Shown: positions 1-10,897 of the stretch, piece by piece | How the letters are laid out: each line of letters starts with the position of its first letter | Numbering within the stretch: the stretch's first letter is position 1 | Source of the DNA: Burkholderia anthina | Lineage (GTDB): Bacteria > Pseudomonadota > Gammaproteobacteria > Burkholderiales > Burkholderiaceae | Assembly: GCF_902498995.1 (NCBI RefSeq) | Contig: NZ_CABVLY010000013.1 | Coordinates: forward strand, 62,001-126,000 | Length of the DNA: 64,000 nucleotides | Reading direction: 5' to 3' | Notes under the pieces: model-generated | What the model saw: only the letters and a program-made list of their open reading frames with translations | Database searches by the model: none | Told to the model about the DNA's origin: nothing | Program-made: the position numbers and the translations under genes

Positions 1-781
1 GGCGACCATCGGCAGTCCGATCGAAGCGTCGCACCAGGAAGCAGTGATAGTCGCTGACGAATTTTCGCGCTTCGGCGTGGGCGACGTTCAGGCCGCAGCC
101 GACCGCCAGTGCGTTGACGACCATTTCCCAGCCGCCCACGTCGTAGCTGTCTCGCGCGCTCGGGAATTTCGCGATATACAGATGCCCGCGATCGTCGGCC
201 ACGCTGGCTTTCGGTCTTGCGCCACCGAGCGAGCCTCCGGGTGCGATGAGCATCGATAGCCAATCGCGACCGTTCGGGGCGATGTTGTCGACGTCTTCCT
301 CCAGTGCCCGACTGGCTTGCTCCAGTTGACGAATCTCCGCAAACGGCGGCGCGGCGAGATCGATGCGGTCATCGAGAAATTCTCCGGTGTCGTCGAGCTT
401 GTAGCGCAATGCGCCGACCCGATAGAGATCATGGACGCCGAGCAGGTAGTCCGACTCATGGAGTCGCGTACCCTTCGGTCGCAGACCTGCGCGAATGTCA
501 CGCTCCAGCCGGCGATCCATCAGCATGCGGCCCCACCGATCGGGGCTCGAATCGGCGAACGCGCCGAACGCGTTCCGTGGCGGAACCGGATATTGCGGCC
601 CTTCGAAGAGGCCGATGCCGGGGTCGAGCTGCACGCCAGCGAGTTCGGGCGCGGCCAGCGCAGCCGCGTCGTACTGGAATTCGAACCGTTCGCTGGCACG
701 TGTCTGTCGACCGTGCAGAAGACCGAGTTTCAGGGGAGCGGACAGGCTGCTCCAGTCCGCGTAGACGGAGAGGGTCGTCAT
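1..781 (-). CDS. hipA: HipA family serine/threonine kinase toxin (C-terminus cut by window edge)
   Basis: The frame opens with an ATG at 781 and stays open for 260 codons to the window edge, so the C-terminal kinase half is missing. HipA toxins are serine/threonine kinases that phosphorylate translation factors, classically glutamyl-tRNA synthetase, and slow growth. The visible part has the HipA N-terminal subdomain (residues about 5-110, including [11 protein letters not shown]) and then the glycine-rich [11 protein letters not shown] stretch near residue 185, typical of the HipA nucleotide-binding region. The start overlaps the antitoxin stop as ATGA, so the two are translationally coupled, antitoxin first, as is usual for hipBA. 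The catalytic Asp cannot be checked because it lies off the window. Family assignment is secure; toxicity and target are inferred. Confidence 0.9.
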   Translation of the reverse strand, partial: MTTLSVYADWSSLSAPLKLGLLHGRQTRASERFEFQYDAAALAAPELAGVQLDPGIGLFEGPQYPVPPRNAFGAFADSSPDRWGRMLMDRRLERDIRAGLRPKGTRLHESDYLLGVHDLYRVGALRYKLDDTGEFLDDRIDLAAPPFAEIRQLEQASRALEEDVDNIAPNGRDWLSMLIAPGGSLGGARPKASVADDRGHLYIAKFPSARDSYDVGGWEMVVNALAVGCGLNVAHAEARKFVSDYHCFLVRRFDRTADGR

Positions 782-1290
782 TTCTTGGTCGGCCCCTCAT
801 GTCGCCTGCCCACGGGTTTCAGCAATGCGGCCAGATCCGCAGCGGTCGTGCCGCGATTGTCGTCAGGCACTGCGCGATCGGATGCCGTTGTTGCTGTTCC
901 CTCGGCTCGGGTGGCGGGGGAGACGCGCGCGCGCGCGTGCCTGTCGGGCGTGCGCGACGCTGCTGCGGCCGCTGGAGGCACGGCCTGCTTCGCGTGCCGT
1001 GGCGTGGCGAGGCGGGCGTCCTGAAGCTGACGGCCGAGCGGGTCCGATGCGGCCAGCTTTTCCAGATCGGCCTGGAGCCCGAGCGCCTGCATGACGGAAA
1101 GATAGGCGCCCATCGTGACGCCCGAACCGCCTGCCTCGAGCGAGCGAAGCGTCATCGGCGACATGCCGGCGCGCTCCGCGACCTGCTTGGCCGTCAGCTT
1201 TCGGCGCAGGCGCGCCAATTTCAACCGCTCGCCGAAGTCGACGAGCAGCCGACTGGATGCCGGCAAGAGCGGGGCAGTTTTCTTGGCCAT
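778..1290 (-). CDS. hipB: HipB-like XRE-family antitoxin
   Basis: This is a 170-residue XRE-type DNA-binding protein. A helix-turn-helix spans residues about 20-75 ([20 protein letters not shown] is the recognition part), followed by a helical segment and then an unusual tail of about 75 residues rich in Ala, Thr and Arg. Classical HipB is about 90 residues, so the tail is extra. It ends in [13 protein letters not shown], and its TGA overlaps the hipA ATG by ATGA. I chose the ATG at 1290 because the upstream codons to 1344 read through the AT-rich operator region. It should neutralise HipA and autorepress through the inverted motifs at 1298-1439. The tail could be a degradation-prone or HipA-contacting segment; that part is inference. 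Confidence 0.8.
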   Translation of the reverse strand: MAKKTAPLLPASSRLLVDFGERLKLARLRRKLTAKQVAERAGMSPMTLRSLEAGGSGVTMGAYLSVMQALGLQADLEKLAASDPLGRQLQDARLATPRHAKQAVPPAAAAASRTPDRHARARVSPATRAEGTATTASDRAVPDDNRGTTAADLAALLKPVGRRHEGPTKK

Positions 1291-1297
1291 GGCTAGA

Positions 1298-1439
1298 GCT
1301 AATATTTCAGCGCTTTTTACACGATAACGCCAAAATAATAGCACTTCGGTGGCTCGAGCGAGTGTTGTTTCGATCCGGTGGCGCGAGCGGAAGTGTAAAT
1401 ATTCTGGCGTTTTTTAGGAAAAATTGCCGAAATATTAGC
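1298..1439. promoter_or_regulatory. Probable HipB operator region: four copies of a 14-bp motif in two inverted pairs
   Basis: The AT-rich stretch upstream of hipB carries GCTAATATTTCAGC at 1298-1311 and its inverted relative GCCAAAATAATAGC at 1329-1342. A second pair follows: GTAAATATTCTGGC at 1395-1408 and GCCGAAATATTAGC at 1426-1439. The outermost 11 bases (1298-1308 and 1429-1439) are exact reverse complements. Each pair spans 44-45 bp and the two pairs are about 97 bp apart. The first copy lies between the hipB start and any upstream promoter, which fits autorepression and looping. HipB binding here is inferred. Confidence 0.6.
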
Positions 1440-1532
1440 ATTGTACCGGTCGGCTGATTCGACGCGAGACGCGGGTATCACTTCGTTCCGGAGCGTGCAT
1501 GGGCGGCTCGGCCACCCGCACCCCGCACCCGG

Positions 1533-2453
1533 TCACCCTCCCAGTTCCCCCGCCAGAAACTCGACGAACGCGCGAATCCGCGTCGACATCTGATGCCGTT
1601 GCGCATACACCGCGTAGATGTCCGCGCTCGGCGTCTCGTAGTCCGGCAGCACGACGACGAGCCGCCCGTCGGCCAGATAGTCGCGAATGTCCCATTCCGC
1701 GCGCATCAGGATCCCGTGCCCGTCGAGCGCCCACTTCATCGCGATCTCGCCGTCGTTCGTCGTCAGGTTGCCGTTGATCCGCACCGCTTCGGTGTTGCGC
1801 GCCGTGCCGCGCCCGCTCGTCAGGCGCCAGATTCCGTAACCTTCGTCGCCCTGCCGGATGCCGATGCAGTTGTGTCGCGTCAGCTCGTGCGGCGTGCCGG
1901 GCGTCCCGTGCCGCGCGAGATACGCGGGCGCCGCGCACAGCAGCCGGCGGTTCGGCGCGAGCCGCCGCGCGACCACGCGCGTGTCGGGCGGCTCGCCGAA
2001 GCGGATGCACACGTCGAACGCGTCGTCGGTGAGCGGCGGCGGCATCACCGACAACTGCAGCTGCACCGACACCTCCGGATAACGCGTGACGAAGCGCGAG
2101 ATCGCCGGCCCGACGTGGCTGCGCCCGAAGCCGAGCGTCGCGTTCACGCGCAGCAGCCCCTTCGGCCGCTGCTTCGCGCTGCCGAGCAGTTCGCCCAGCT
2201 CGTCCATCTGGTCGAGGATCCGGCGCGCATAGTCGAGATACACGTCGCCTTCGGGCGTCAGCATCATGCGCCGCGTCGTGCGGTTGACGAGCGTCACGCC
2301 CGCGCGCCGCTCCATCTGCGTGAGCCGCTTGCTGACGGCCGCCGCGGTCAGCCCGAGCTCGCGCGCGGCCGCGCTCAGGCTGCCCGACGCGGCCAGCGTC
2401 GAGAAGAAGCCGAGATCGGCCGGCTGCACGGTATCCGTCATGACTGGATTCAT
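1533..2453 (-). CDS. dmlR: LysR-family regulator, DmlR-like
   Basis: This is a 306-residue LysR-type regulator of normal length. The N-terminal winged helix-turn-helix covers residues about 10-70 (SGSLSAAARELGLTAAAVSK), followed by the linker helix and a LysR substrate-binding domain from about residue 95. It is transcribed divergently from the D-malate/tartrate dehydrogenase gene at 2550 with 96 bp between starts, the same arrangement as dmlR and dmlA in other proteobacteria, so it most likely activates that gene in response to the substrate. An alternative start is the ATG at 2441. The palindrome ATTCATGAAT overlaps the chosen start. The symbol rests on synteny rather than on a diagnostic motif. 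Confidence 0.75.
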   Translation of the reverse strand: MNPVMTDTVQPADLGFFSTLAASGSLSAAARELGLTAAAVSKRLTQMERRAGVTLVNRTTRRMMLTPEGDVYLDYARRILDQMDELGELLGSAKQRPKGLLRVNATLGFGRSHVGPAISRFVTRYPEVSVQLQLSVMPPPLTDDAFDVCIRFGEPPDTRVVARRLAPNRRLLCAAPAYLARHGTPGTPHELTRHNCIGIRQGDEGYGIWRLTSGRGTARNTEAVRINGNLTTNDGEIAMKWALDGHGILMRAEWDIRDYLADGRLVVVLPDYETPSADIYAVYAQRHQMSTRIRAFVEFLAGELGG

Positions 2454-2549
2454 GAATTGAAGTTAAAGATGCTTTGAGTCTAGCACCGGTTCCTGCGCTC
2501 CTGGTTGGGTACAGTGCGTTCACGCTCATGATCAATCGAGGATGTCAGC

Positions 2550-3632
2550 ATGAAGACCTACCGTATCGCGACCATTCCCGGCGACGGCATCGGCAAGGAA
2601 GTGGTGCCGGCTGGCAAGCAGGTGCTGGAAGCGCTGGCTCGCGGCAGCGAGCGCTTTGCGTTCGAGTTCGAGGATTTCGACTGGGGCGCCGACTACTACC
2701 GCCAGCACGGCGCGATGATGCCGGCCGATGGCCTTGACGCGCTGCGCGGCAAGGACGCGATCCTGTTCGGCTCGGCCGGCGACCCGGACGTGCCCGACCA
2801 CGTGACGCTGTGGGGCCTGCGCCTGAAGATCTGCCAGGGCTTCGACCAGTACGCGAACGTGCGCCCGACGCGCATCCTGCCCGGCATCGACGCGCCGCTG
2901 AAGCGCTGCGGCCCGGACGACCTGAACTGGGTGATCGTGCGCGAGAACTCGGAAGGCGAATACGCGGGCGTCGGCGGCCGCGTGCACCAGGGTCATCCGA
3001 TCGAGGCCGCGACCGACGTGTCGATCCTCACCCGCGCCGGCGTCGAGCGCATCATGCGCTTCGCGTTCCGCCTCGCGCAGTCGCGTCCGCGCAAGCTGCT
3101 GACCGTCATCACGAAGAGCAACGCGCAGCGTCACGCGATGGTGATGTGGGACGAGATCGCGAAGCAGATCGCGCAGGAATTCCCCGACGTCACGTGGGAC
3201 AAGGAACTCGTCGATGCCGCGACCGCGCGCATGGTGAACCGCCCGGCGTCGCTCGACACGATCGTCGCGACGAACCTGCACGCGGACATCCTCAGCGATC
3301 TGGCCGCCGCGCTCGCCGGCAGCCTCGGCATCGCGCCGACCGGCAACATCGATCCCGAGCGCCGCTATCCGTCGATGTTCGAGCCGATCCACGGTTCCGC
3401 GTTCGACATCATGGGCAAGGGGCTCGCGAATCCGGTCGGCACGTTCTGGTCGGTGGTGATGCTGCTCGAGCATCTCGGCGAGACGGAAGCGGCCGCGCGC
3501 GTGATGCAGGCGATCGAGGCCGTCACGGCCGACCCGTCGCTGCATACGCGCGATCTCGGCGGCCGCGCGACGACCGCGCAGGTGACGGCGGCCGTCTGCG
3601 AGCGCGTCGCGAACGCGGCGGTCGCAGCCTGA
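2550..3632 (+). CDS. dmlA: D-malate / tartrate dehydrogenase (decarboxylating)
   Basis: This 360-residue protein belongs to the isocitrate/isopropylmalate dehydrogenase superfamily. It starts with TIPGDGIGKEV, has the substrate-binding arginines around residue 100 (NVRPTRILPG), VRENSEGEYAG near 130, the ITKSNAQRH lysine region near 190, the metal-binding VATNLHADILSD segment near 225, and the cofactor loop EPIHGSAFDIMGKG. The family oxidatively decarboxylates D-malate to pyruvate with NAD+, or oxidises tartrate, needing Mn2+/Mg2+. VATNLHADILSD and the neighbouring genes favour DmlA/Ttu over LeuB. It lies between a divergent LysR and an MFS carrier, making a small uptake-and-use module. Which of D-malate, tartrate or isopropylmalate is the main substrate cannot be told from sequence alone. 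Confidence 0.88.
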   Translation: MKTYRIATIPGDGIGKEVVPAGKQVLEALARGSERFAFEFEDFDWGADYYRQHGAMMPADGLDALRGKDAILFGSAGDPDVPDHVTLWGLRLKICQGFDQYANVRPTRILPGIDAPLKRCGPDDLNWVIVRENSEGEYAGVGGRVHQGHPIEAATDVSILTRAGVERIMRFAFRLAQSRPRKLLTVITKSNAQRHAMVMWDEIAKQIAQEFPDVTWDKELVDAATARMVNRPASLDTIVATNLHADILSDLAAALAGSLGIAPTGNIDPERRYPSMFEPIHGSAFDIMGKGLANPVGTFWSVVMLLEHLGETEAAARVMQAIEAVTADPSLHTRDLGGRATTAQVTAAVCERVANAAVAA

Positions 3633-3822
3633 CGGCAACGAGGCGGACGACGATCGCCTTTCGTCCGCCGCCAGCGGAAATCGATTGCCCGCGACTCGCG
3701 CATTCGACGCGAGCCGGGCGCCGGCGCACGCGCTTCGCCGCGGCGCCGGTCAGCGCTCGTAGAGCACCCGCCGGGCACCCGCGGACAGGGGCACGGCTCG
3801 ACCTCGAAGAAGGAGGAGACAC

Positions 3823-5133
3823 ATGCAAGCGGATCTGGAAACCCGCGTCGCGCGGAAACTGATGTGGCGCATCATTCCGTTCGTGATGCTGCTTTACTTC
3901 GTCAGCTTTCTCGATCGCGTCAACGTCGGCTTCGCGGCGATGACGATGAACAAGGCGATCGGCCTGTCGCCGACCGCGTTCGGACTGGGCGGCGGCCTGT
4001 TCTTCATCGGCTACTTCCTCTTCGAAGTGCCCTCCAACCTGATTCTCCACCGCGTCGGCGCACGTATCTGGATCGCGCGCGTGATGATCACGTGGGGCAT
4101 CGTGTCGGCGGTATCCGCATTCGTGACCGGGCCGACGAGCTTCTACGCATTGCGCTTCCTGCTCGGCATGGCCGAGGCCGGCTTCTTCCCCGGCATCATC
4201 CTGTACCTGAGCCTGTGGTTCCCCGCGAAGCAACGCGCGGTGGCCGCCGCATGGTTCATGGCGGCCGCGCCGATCTCGACCGCGATCGGCTCGCCGCTGT
4301 CGGGCGCGATCATGCAGATGCCGCCGATGTTCGGGCTCGCCGACTGGCAGATGCTGTACATCGTCGAGGCGCTGCCGGCGGTCGTGCTCGGCTTCGTGGT
4401 GCTGAAGTGCCTGACCGATGCGCCGTCGAAGGCCGCATGGCTGAAGGCGGACGAGCGCGACTGGCTGATCGCGAAGCTGAAGTCGGAAGCCGACGCGCGG
4501 CACACGCACGCCGGGCACACGGCCGGCGCGTGGCAGGCGCTGCGCGACCCGCGTGTGCTGGCGCTCGCGCTGATCTACTTCGGCACGTCGGCGGGCCTCT
4601 ATACGCTCGGCCTGTGGGCGCCGCTGATGGTCAAGCAGTTCGGCTTCACCGCATTGCAGACGGGCCTGCTGACCGGCATTCCGAGCATCGCCGCCGTCGT
4701 CGCGATGATCGTGTGGGCGCGCCATTCGGACCGCCGCGGCGAGCGCACGTGGCACGTCGTGATTCCGTGCGTGCTCGCATGCGTCGGCTTCGTGTTCGCG
4801 GGGCAGGCAAGCACCGCGCTGCTGACCGTGCTCGCGCTGGTGGTCGTCAACATCGGGATCAGCGCCGCGAAGGCGCCGTTGTGGGCGATGCCGAGCGCGT
4901 TCCTGTCAGGCGCCGGTGCGGCCGCGGGGATCGCGATGATCAACTCGATCGGCAACCTCGGCGGGTTCGTCGGGCCGTTCGCGATCGGCTGGCTCAAGCA
5001 CGTGACGGGCGGGTATGCGGCCGGGCTGTACGTGGTGGCCGGCACGCTCGCGGTGTCGGCGATCGTCACGCTGCTGCTGAGCCGCAAGGGGGCGCGCGAA
5101 GCGGTCGTGCCGGGCGTGCAGCACCATCATTGA
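3823..5133 (+). CDS. MFS transporter, anion:cation symporter (tartrate/phthalate permease) family
   Basis: This is a 436-residue inner-membrane carrier with twelve predicted membrane segments. The N-terminus has MLLYFVSFLDRVNVGFAAM, the ACS-family signature in which an Asp-Arg pair ends helix 1, and the central loop lies around residues 195-240. ACS carriers such as TtuB import tartrate, malate-like or aromatic acids with protons. The start is preceded by a strong GGAGGAG ribosome-binding site at about 3810-3817. It follows the DmlA-like dehydrogenase by 190 bp on the same strand, so it is likely the uptake step for the same organic acid. The substrate is inferred from context only. Confidence 0.85.
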   Translation: MQADLETRVARKLMWRIIPFVMLLYFVSFLDRVNVGFAAMTMNKAIGLSPTAFGLGGGLFFIGYFLFEVPSNLILHRVGARIWIARVMITWGIVSAVSAFVTGPTSFYALRFLLGMAEAGFFPGIILYLSLWFPAKQRAVAAAWFMAAAPISTAIGSPLSGAIMQMPPMFGLADWQMLYIVEALPAVVLGFVVLKCLTDAPSKAAWLKADERDWLIAKLKSEADARHTHAGHTAGAWQALRDPRVLALALIYFGTSAGLYTLGLWAPLMVKQFGFTALQTGLLTGIPSIAAVVAMIVWARHSDRRGERTWHVVIPCVLACVGFVFAGQASTALLTVLALVVVNIGISAAKAPLWAMPSAFLSGAGAAAGIAMINSIGNLGGFVGPFAIGWLKHVTGGYAAGLYVVAGTLAVSAIVTLLLSRKGAREAVVPGVQHHH

Positions 5134-5151
5134 AGACGGCGCGCGCCTGCG

Positions 5152-5649
5152 TCACGCTGCCGGAAGCGCCGCGCGGCGTGCGATCTCCTCCGCGCACGCA
5201 TCGGCGGACGCGTTCGACGTATCGACGAAGCAATCGCTGAACGCGCGCGCCGCATACCCTTCCCGATACATCTCGGCGATACGTTGCCGCTCCCAGCCGG
5301 TTAACGTGCGCGTGCCGCGATCCGACGCGGCGACCGCTTCGGGCGGCGCGAGCGTCGCGACGAACAGCCGCGCATCGCGCGCGTCGCAGGCCGCGCGCAG
5401 CCGCTCGAATTCCGCTTCGCCGATCGGATAGGCGATCACCAGATGACGTTCGCGCGCATGCGCGATGCCGGTGACGAGGCGCTCCAGCGCGATCGCCCAC
5501 TGCGCGTGGCGCGGGGCGTCCTCGGGTGCGTCGTGATCGTCGCCGTCGATGAAGCGCGCATCGGGCAGCATGCGGGCGAGTGCGCGACCGATCGTCGTCT
5601 TGCCGCTGTTGATCGGGCCGTTCACGTGAATGACGAGGAGGGAAGTCAT
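5152..5649 (-). CDS. Small P-loop kinase (shikimate kinase / AAA-like fold)
   Basis: This 165-residue soluble protein starts VIHVNGPINSGKTTIGR, a Walker A P-loop (GPINSGKT) at residues about 9-16, followed by FIDGDDHD, where acidic residues of a substrate-binding region are expected. RTLTGWERQRIAEMYREGY near residue 115 resembles the lid region of small-molecule or nucleotide kinases. It probably phosphorylates a small metabolite; the substrate is unknown. I chose the ATG at 5649 because the P-loop begins immediately after it and the longer frame upstream is low-complexity Arg/Pro. It lies downstream of argG on the same strand (gap 210 bp) and convergent with the MFS gene. Antibiotic-modifying kinases share this fold, but nothing specific points there. 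Confidence 0.7.
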   Translation of the reverse strand: MTSLLVIHVNGPINSGKTTIGRALARMLPDARFIDGDDHDAPEDAPRHAQWAIALERLVTGIAHARERHLVIAYPIGEAEFERLRAACDARDARLFVATLAPPEAVAASDRGTRTLTGWERQRIAEMYREGYAARAFSDCFVDTSNASADACAEEIARRAALPAA

Positions 5650-5859
5650 GAGCCGGGTCGGGAATCGAACGACTCGCAGCTTGCCATGATCGCGGCAGCG
5701 TTGCAGCGCCGTTTGCGCGCGACGCGATGGGGGGAAGCAGGGAGGGGGAAAACGGGGAACAGCGGAGGGAGCCCGCAGGCCGCGCATGCATCGACGCACA
5801 CACGGCCTGCCGGCGCGGCGCGCGTATCGGCCACGCGCGCCGGCTTCGGGCAAAACGGC

Positions 5860-7535
<1,676 letters not shown>

Positions 7536-8606
7536 TTAAATATTCCACGCCTGCGCCGTATCGAGCAGCTTCTCGCGCAACTGTTCCACTTCGCCGGCCA
7601 GCTTGATCGTGATCGACACGTAGCCGGACAACTGCGGCGGCGGCGCGTCGGGCGGCGGATCGGCCGGCCGGCGGCGCGGCGCGAGCCGGCTCGGCGTGCC
7701 GAACTTCAGCGCGCGGCTCGCGCCGACGAGCGTGTCGCGGATGCGCCGGTTCACGGCCTTCATCGCGGTGCGCATGTACTCGCGGGACGTCACGTCGTCG
7801 CGGGCCGGCACCGTGCTCGACAGGATCTCCAGATAGCCGATGCACAGGCGCAGGCTGCGCTGGATCGCCTCGAGGTGCGTGACCGAGATCTCGCACTCCT
7901 TCGACACCGACGGCATCAGCGAGCGCAACTGCACCAGCAGCGTGCTCAGCGCGGCCATTTCCTTCAGGTGCGCGTCGTCGCTCACGTGGCGGTCGCCCGC
8001 GAGCCGCGCATGCACGGCCGCGCACGCGCGCAGCGCGTCGGCGAGCTTGTAGCGCCACGAGTAGGTCGCATAGAGCGGCAGCGCGAACGAGAACGCCAGC
8101 GCGATCGCGATGCCGGTCAGCACGTTCACCGCGCGCCACAGGCCGTCGACGATCTCGTTGTCGCCGTGCCCGGCGACGATCACCATCGTGATCGCCGACA
8201 GCAGCGCGATATAGCCGGCCTTGCCGATCGCGTGATACGCGCAGAAGCCGCACGCGATCGCCATCAGCAGATAGATCGCGAGCGGCGCGTGCAGGAACGA
8301 GTAGAGCAGGATCAGCCCGAGCCCCGCGAGCGCGCCGATCGACGTGCCGAGCGCGCGCTCGGCCGCCTTCTTGCGGATGTTGCCGTGATGCTGCAGCCCG
8401 CCGACGACGATCAGCACGGTGATCGTCGACCATTCGCCGTGCGGCACGCGCAGCCCGGTCGACAAGCCGATCGATACGAGAATCGCGAGCGCGACGCGCG
8501 CCGCGTGGATCAGTTTCGCGTGCCGGTAGCGCCGGTACGGGTCCAGCAGCGGACGAAGCGCGTGGCGCAGGAGCGGCGGCACGAGGGAAGGGAGCTGGGC
8601 GGTCAT
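7536..8606 (-). CDS. FUSC-family inner-membrane protein
   Basis: This 356-residue integral membrane protein has about six hydrophobic segments in residues 25-185, including HGEWSTITVLIVVGGLQHHG, the signature of the FUSC (fusaric acid resistance-like/aromatic acid exporter) family. A charged cytoplasmic half follows (residues about 190-356), ending in a helical segment (AGEVEQLREKLLDTAQAW). FUSC proteins are usually exporters or their accessory membrane parts. It is shorter than full AaeB/FusC pumps (about 650 residues) and has no adjacent membrane fusion protein, so it resembles the half-length YccS/YhfK-like single-domain type. The substrate is unknown. It lies downstream of the diguanylate cyclase gene with a 162-bp gap. 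Confidence 0.8.
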   Translation of the reverse strand: MTAQLPSLVPPLLRHALRPLLDPYRRYRHAKLIHAARVALAILVSIGLSTGLRVPHGEWSTITVLIVVGGLQHHGNIRKKAAERALGTSIGALAGLGLILLYSFLHAPLAIYLLMAIACGFCAYHAIGKAGYIALLSAITMVIVAGHGDNEIVDGLWRAVNVLTGIAIALAFSFALPLYATYSWRYKLADALRACAAVHARLAGDRHVSDDAHLKEMAALSTLLVQLRSLMPSVSKECEISVTHLEAIQRSLRLCIGYLEILSSTVPARDDVTSREYMRTAMKAVNRRIRDTLVGASRALKFGTPSRLAPRRRPADPPPDAPPPQLSGYVSITIKLAGEVEQLREKLLDTAQAWNI

Positions 8607-8768
8607 GACGTATCGAGGGTGGCCGGCGGGGTGACCGGCGAGGTGACCGGAATACGCGCGGGCGGCTTGCGCGGGCCGGCGCCGCGCCGCGTGCGCAGCT
8701 GACGTAACGCTAGCCGAACGCGCGCGGGCTGTCCACGGCGGGGCGGCGCGACGCGGCCAGCCGTCGCG

Positions 8769-10367
8769 TCACGCGTCGGCCGCGCTCGGCTGCGGGTTCG
8801 ACACGCGATTGCGGCCGCCGGACTTCGCGCGGTACAGCGCCTCGTCGGCCTGCCGCAGCAGCGTCGCGGCATTCACGCGTCCGCCGGCGGTCGTGGCGGC
8901 GCCGATGCTGGCCGTCACGTGCCCGTACGGGCTGCGGACGTGCGCGATGTCGAGCCCGACGATCGCGCGCCGGATCCCTTCGGCGACGGTCGCCGCGCCC
9001 CGCGCGTCGGTGTCGGGCAGCGTGACGACGAATTCCTCGCCGCCGTAGCGCGCGACGTGGTCGCTGTCGCGGCGCAGGCAGCGCGACGCGGATTGCGCGA
9101 CGCGGCGCAGCACGTCGTCGCCGGCGAGATGCCCGTAATAGTCGTTGAATGCCTTGAAATGATCGACGTCGACGAACAGCACGGACAGCGGGCGGCCGCT
9201 GCGCGACGCGCGCTGCGCTTCCTTCACGAGCACCGCATCGAACGTGCCGCGGTTGTCGAGCCCCGTCAGCGAATCGGTGTGCGCGAGCCGGTACAGCTTC
9301 GCTTCGGCGATCTGCCGGCGCTTGAGCTCGCGCGACAGCGCGAGCGAGCCCCACGCGATGAACGCGGTGAACAGGCCCATCAGCACGACGGTCCAGATCG
9401 CGCGATGACGCCACGACGCGTAGATGTCGATCTCGGCGGGCGCGACGTCGACGATCAGCGGCAGGCCGGCGAGGTGCTTGTACACGTAGACGCGCCGCGT
9501 GCCGTCGATCGCGCCGGTGCCCGCCAGCACGCCGTCGCGGCTGCGCTGCGATTCGATGAAGAGCGGCGAGTCGTGCAGGTCGAGGCCGACCACGCGCGCG
9601 TCGTACGGCAGCCGCGACACGAGCGTGCCGTTTTCCTCGACGATCGCCGCGCTGCCGTGCCTGCCGACCGCGAGGCCGTCGAGCAGCGCGCGGAAGTAGT
9701 CGATGCTGAGCGTGCCGACGACGATCCCGCCGAAGCGGCCGTCGGCGAGCGTGATCCGGCGGCTCAGCGCGATGGTCAGCGCGCCGCCGCGCAAGCGGGC
9801 CGCGTATGGCCGGCTGATGTAGAGGCCCGGCACGAGCCGGTTGCGATGCACGGTGAAATAGTCGCGATCGGCGAAATTGCCTTGCCGCGGCGGCGACGCG
9901 GCGGAATCGATCACGACATTGCCGTGCGGATCCATCACGAAAATGGCGCCGAGATACGCGCCGGTGGCGGCGCGGTCGAACAACAGCCGGTGACGCTGGC
10001 GCGGCGGCAATGCCATCAATTCCGGATCGGCGAGGCCATCGACGACGTTTTGCAGTGACAGATCATAGAGTTCGATATTGCGGGAAATATCGCGCTCGAT
10101 CAGCAGCATCAGGTTGCGCGCATTTTCGACCGCATGATCATACGCGTCGCGGCGCGCCTCGATTAAAAGCGACGCGGAAAGCCCCCAGCTGAACATCAGC
10201 AGCACGATGCCCGCGACCAGTACGCCGCGAGGCGACAAAATGCGTGCGACGGCCGACGCGGTATGGCGGCGCAGCGCAGCGAGCAGCGGGTGTGACTTCA
10301 TCCTCGGGACGGGCGTGGCGGCGGATATTTGCGTCGTGGACGGTTCCGCGCGCTGATTATTTCGCAT
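8769..10367 (-). CDS. Membrane-bound diguanylate cyclase with periplasmic PDC/Cache sensor
   Basis: This is a 532-residue c-di-GMP synthase. A membrane segment at residues about 48-70 precedes a periplasmic Cache-type sensor (about 75-320), a second membrane segment is near 330-350, and the GGDEF domain fills about 370-520. The active site reads RYGGEEFVV, and RDSD sits five residues before GGEEF, so the inhibitory I-site is intact and product feedback is expected. The cyclase should raise c-di-GMP when its periplasmic ligand binds, favouring sessile growth. The start at 10367 has no obvious ribosome-binding site; the Met at 10301 is a real alternative. The ligand is unknown. Confidence 0.9.
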   Translation of the reverse strand: MRNNQRAEPSTTQISAATPVPRMKSHPLLAALRRHTASAVARILSPRGVLVAGIVLLMFSWGLSASLLIEARRDAYDHAVENARNLMLLIERDISRNIELYDLSLQNVVDGLADPELMALPPRQRHRLLFDRAATGAYLGAIFVMDPHGNVVIDSAASPPRQGNFADRDYFTVHRNRLVPGLYISRPYAARLRGGALTIALSRRITLADGRFGGIVVGTLSIDYFRALLDGLAVGRHGSAAIVEENGTLVSRLPYDARVVGLDLHDSPLFIESQRSRDGVLAGTGAIDGTRRVYVYKHLAGLPLIVDVAPAEIDIYASWRHRAIWTVVLMGLFTAFIAWGSLALSRELKRRQIAEAKLYRLAHTDSLTGLDNRGTFDAVLVKEAQRASRSGRPLSVLFVDVDHFKAFNDYYGHLAGDDVLRRVAQSASRCLRRDSDHVARYGGEEFVVTLPDTDARGAATVAEGIRRAIVGLDIAHVRSPYGHVTASIGAATTAGGRVNAATLLRQADEALYRAKSGGRNRVSNPQPSAADA

Positions 10368-10897
10368 TAACCCGTATTATCCCGCGAAATTCCGGATTTG
10401 GCCGGCAGATGCAAAACATGCATGCCCTGATGACGGTTTGGGTGCGTTACCCATCATTACCGCATCGCGCGTATTCGGTTTGATTTGAATCAATTATCCG
10501 CGTCGACGTTTTTGTCTGAATATTGGCGCGCGAGCCCGCCGATGTGTCGTTTTAACGGGTATCGGGCAATTGTCCCCGGTTTCCCGCGCATCGCGCGGTT
10601 CGGCATGCCGGGCTCCTCCCGGCGGTCGCGGCCTTTCGACCCGACCGGCGGCGGCGATCGACGCGTCGGGGCCGAGCCGCGGCCAACTCGTTGATTCTGC
10701 GGCGTCTGCATGCGGCGGCGGCGCGCTCGGACCCGAGCTGCCCCCATGACGAATCAGGTAGAATCCGCGCTTCGCCGCAGGCGCCCGGCGCGCAACGCGT
10801 ATCGGGGCCGCATCGAATGCAACGCAGGTGGCGCATCGCGCCCCGATACCGCATGCGCCGGCCCCGGATGCCGGCCCGCTCAACGTTCGTCTCGTTT
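10368..10897. other. Divergent upstream region between the cyclase and lysP genes
   Basis: This 530-bp gap lies between two divergent genes. The first 200 bp are clearly AT-richer than the surroundings and probably hold the cyclase promoter. A candidate -10 (TAGAAT, 10759-10764) lies upstream of the permease gene, in a context common for Burkholderia sigma-70 promoters. I see no riboswitch-like structure and no convincing gene. Confidence 0.35.

Noticed and set aside
10368..10897. Possible lysine riboswitch upstream of lysP
   Set aside because: I could find no conserved multi-helix junction or terminator/antiterminator pair; only a plausible promoter.
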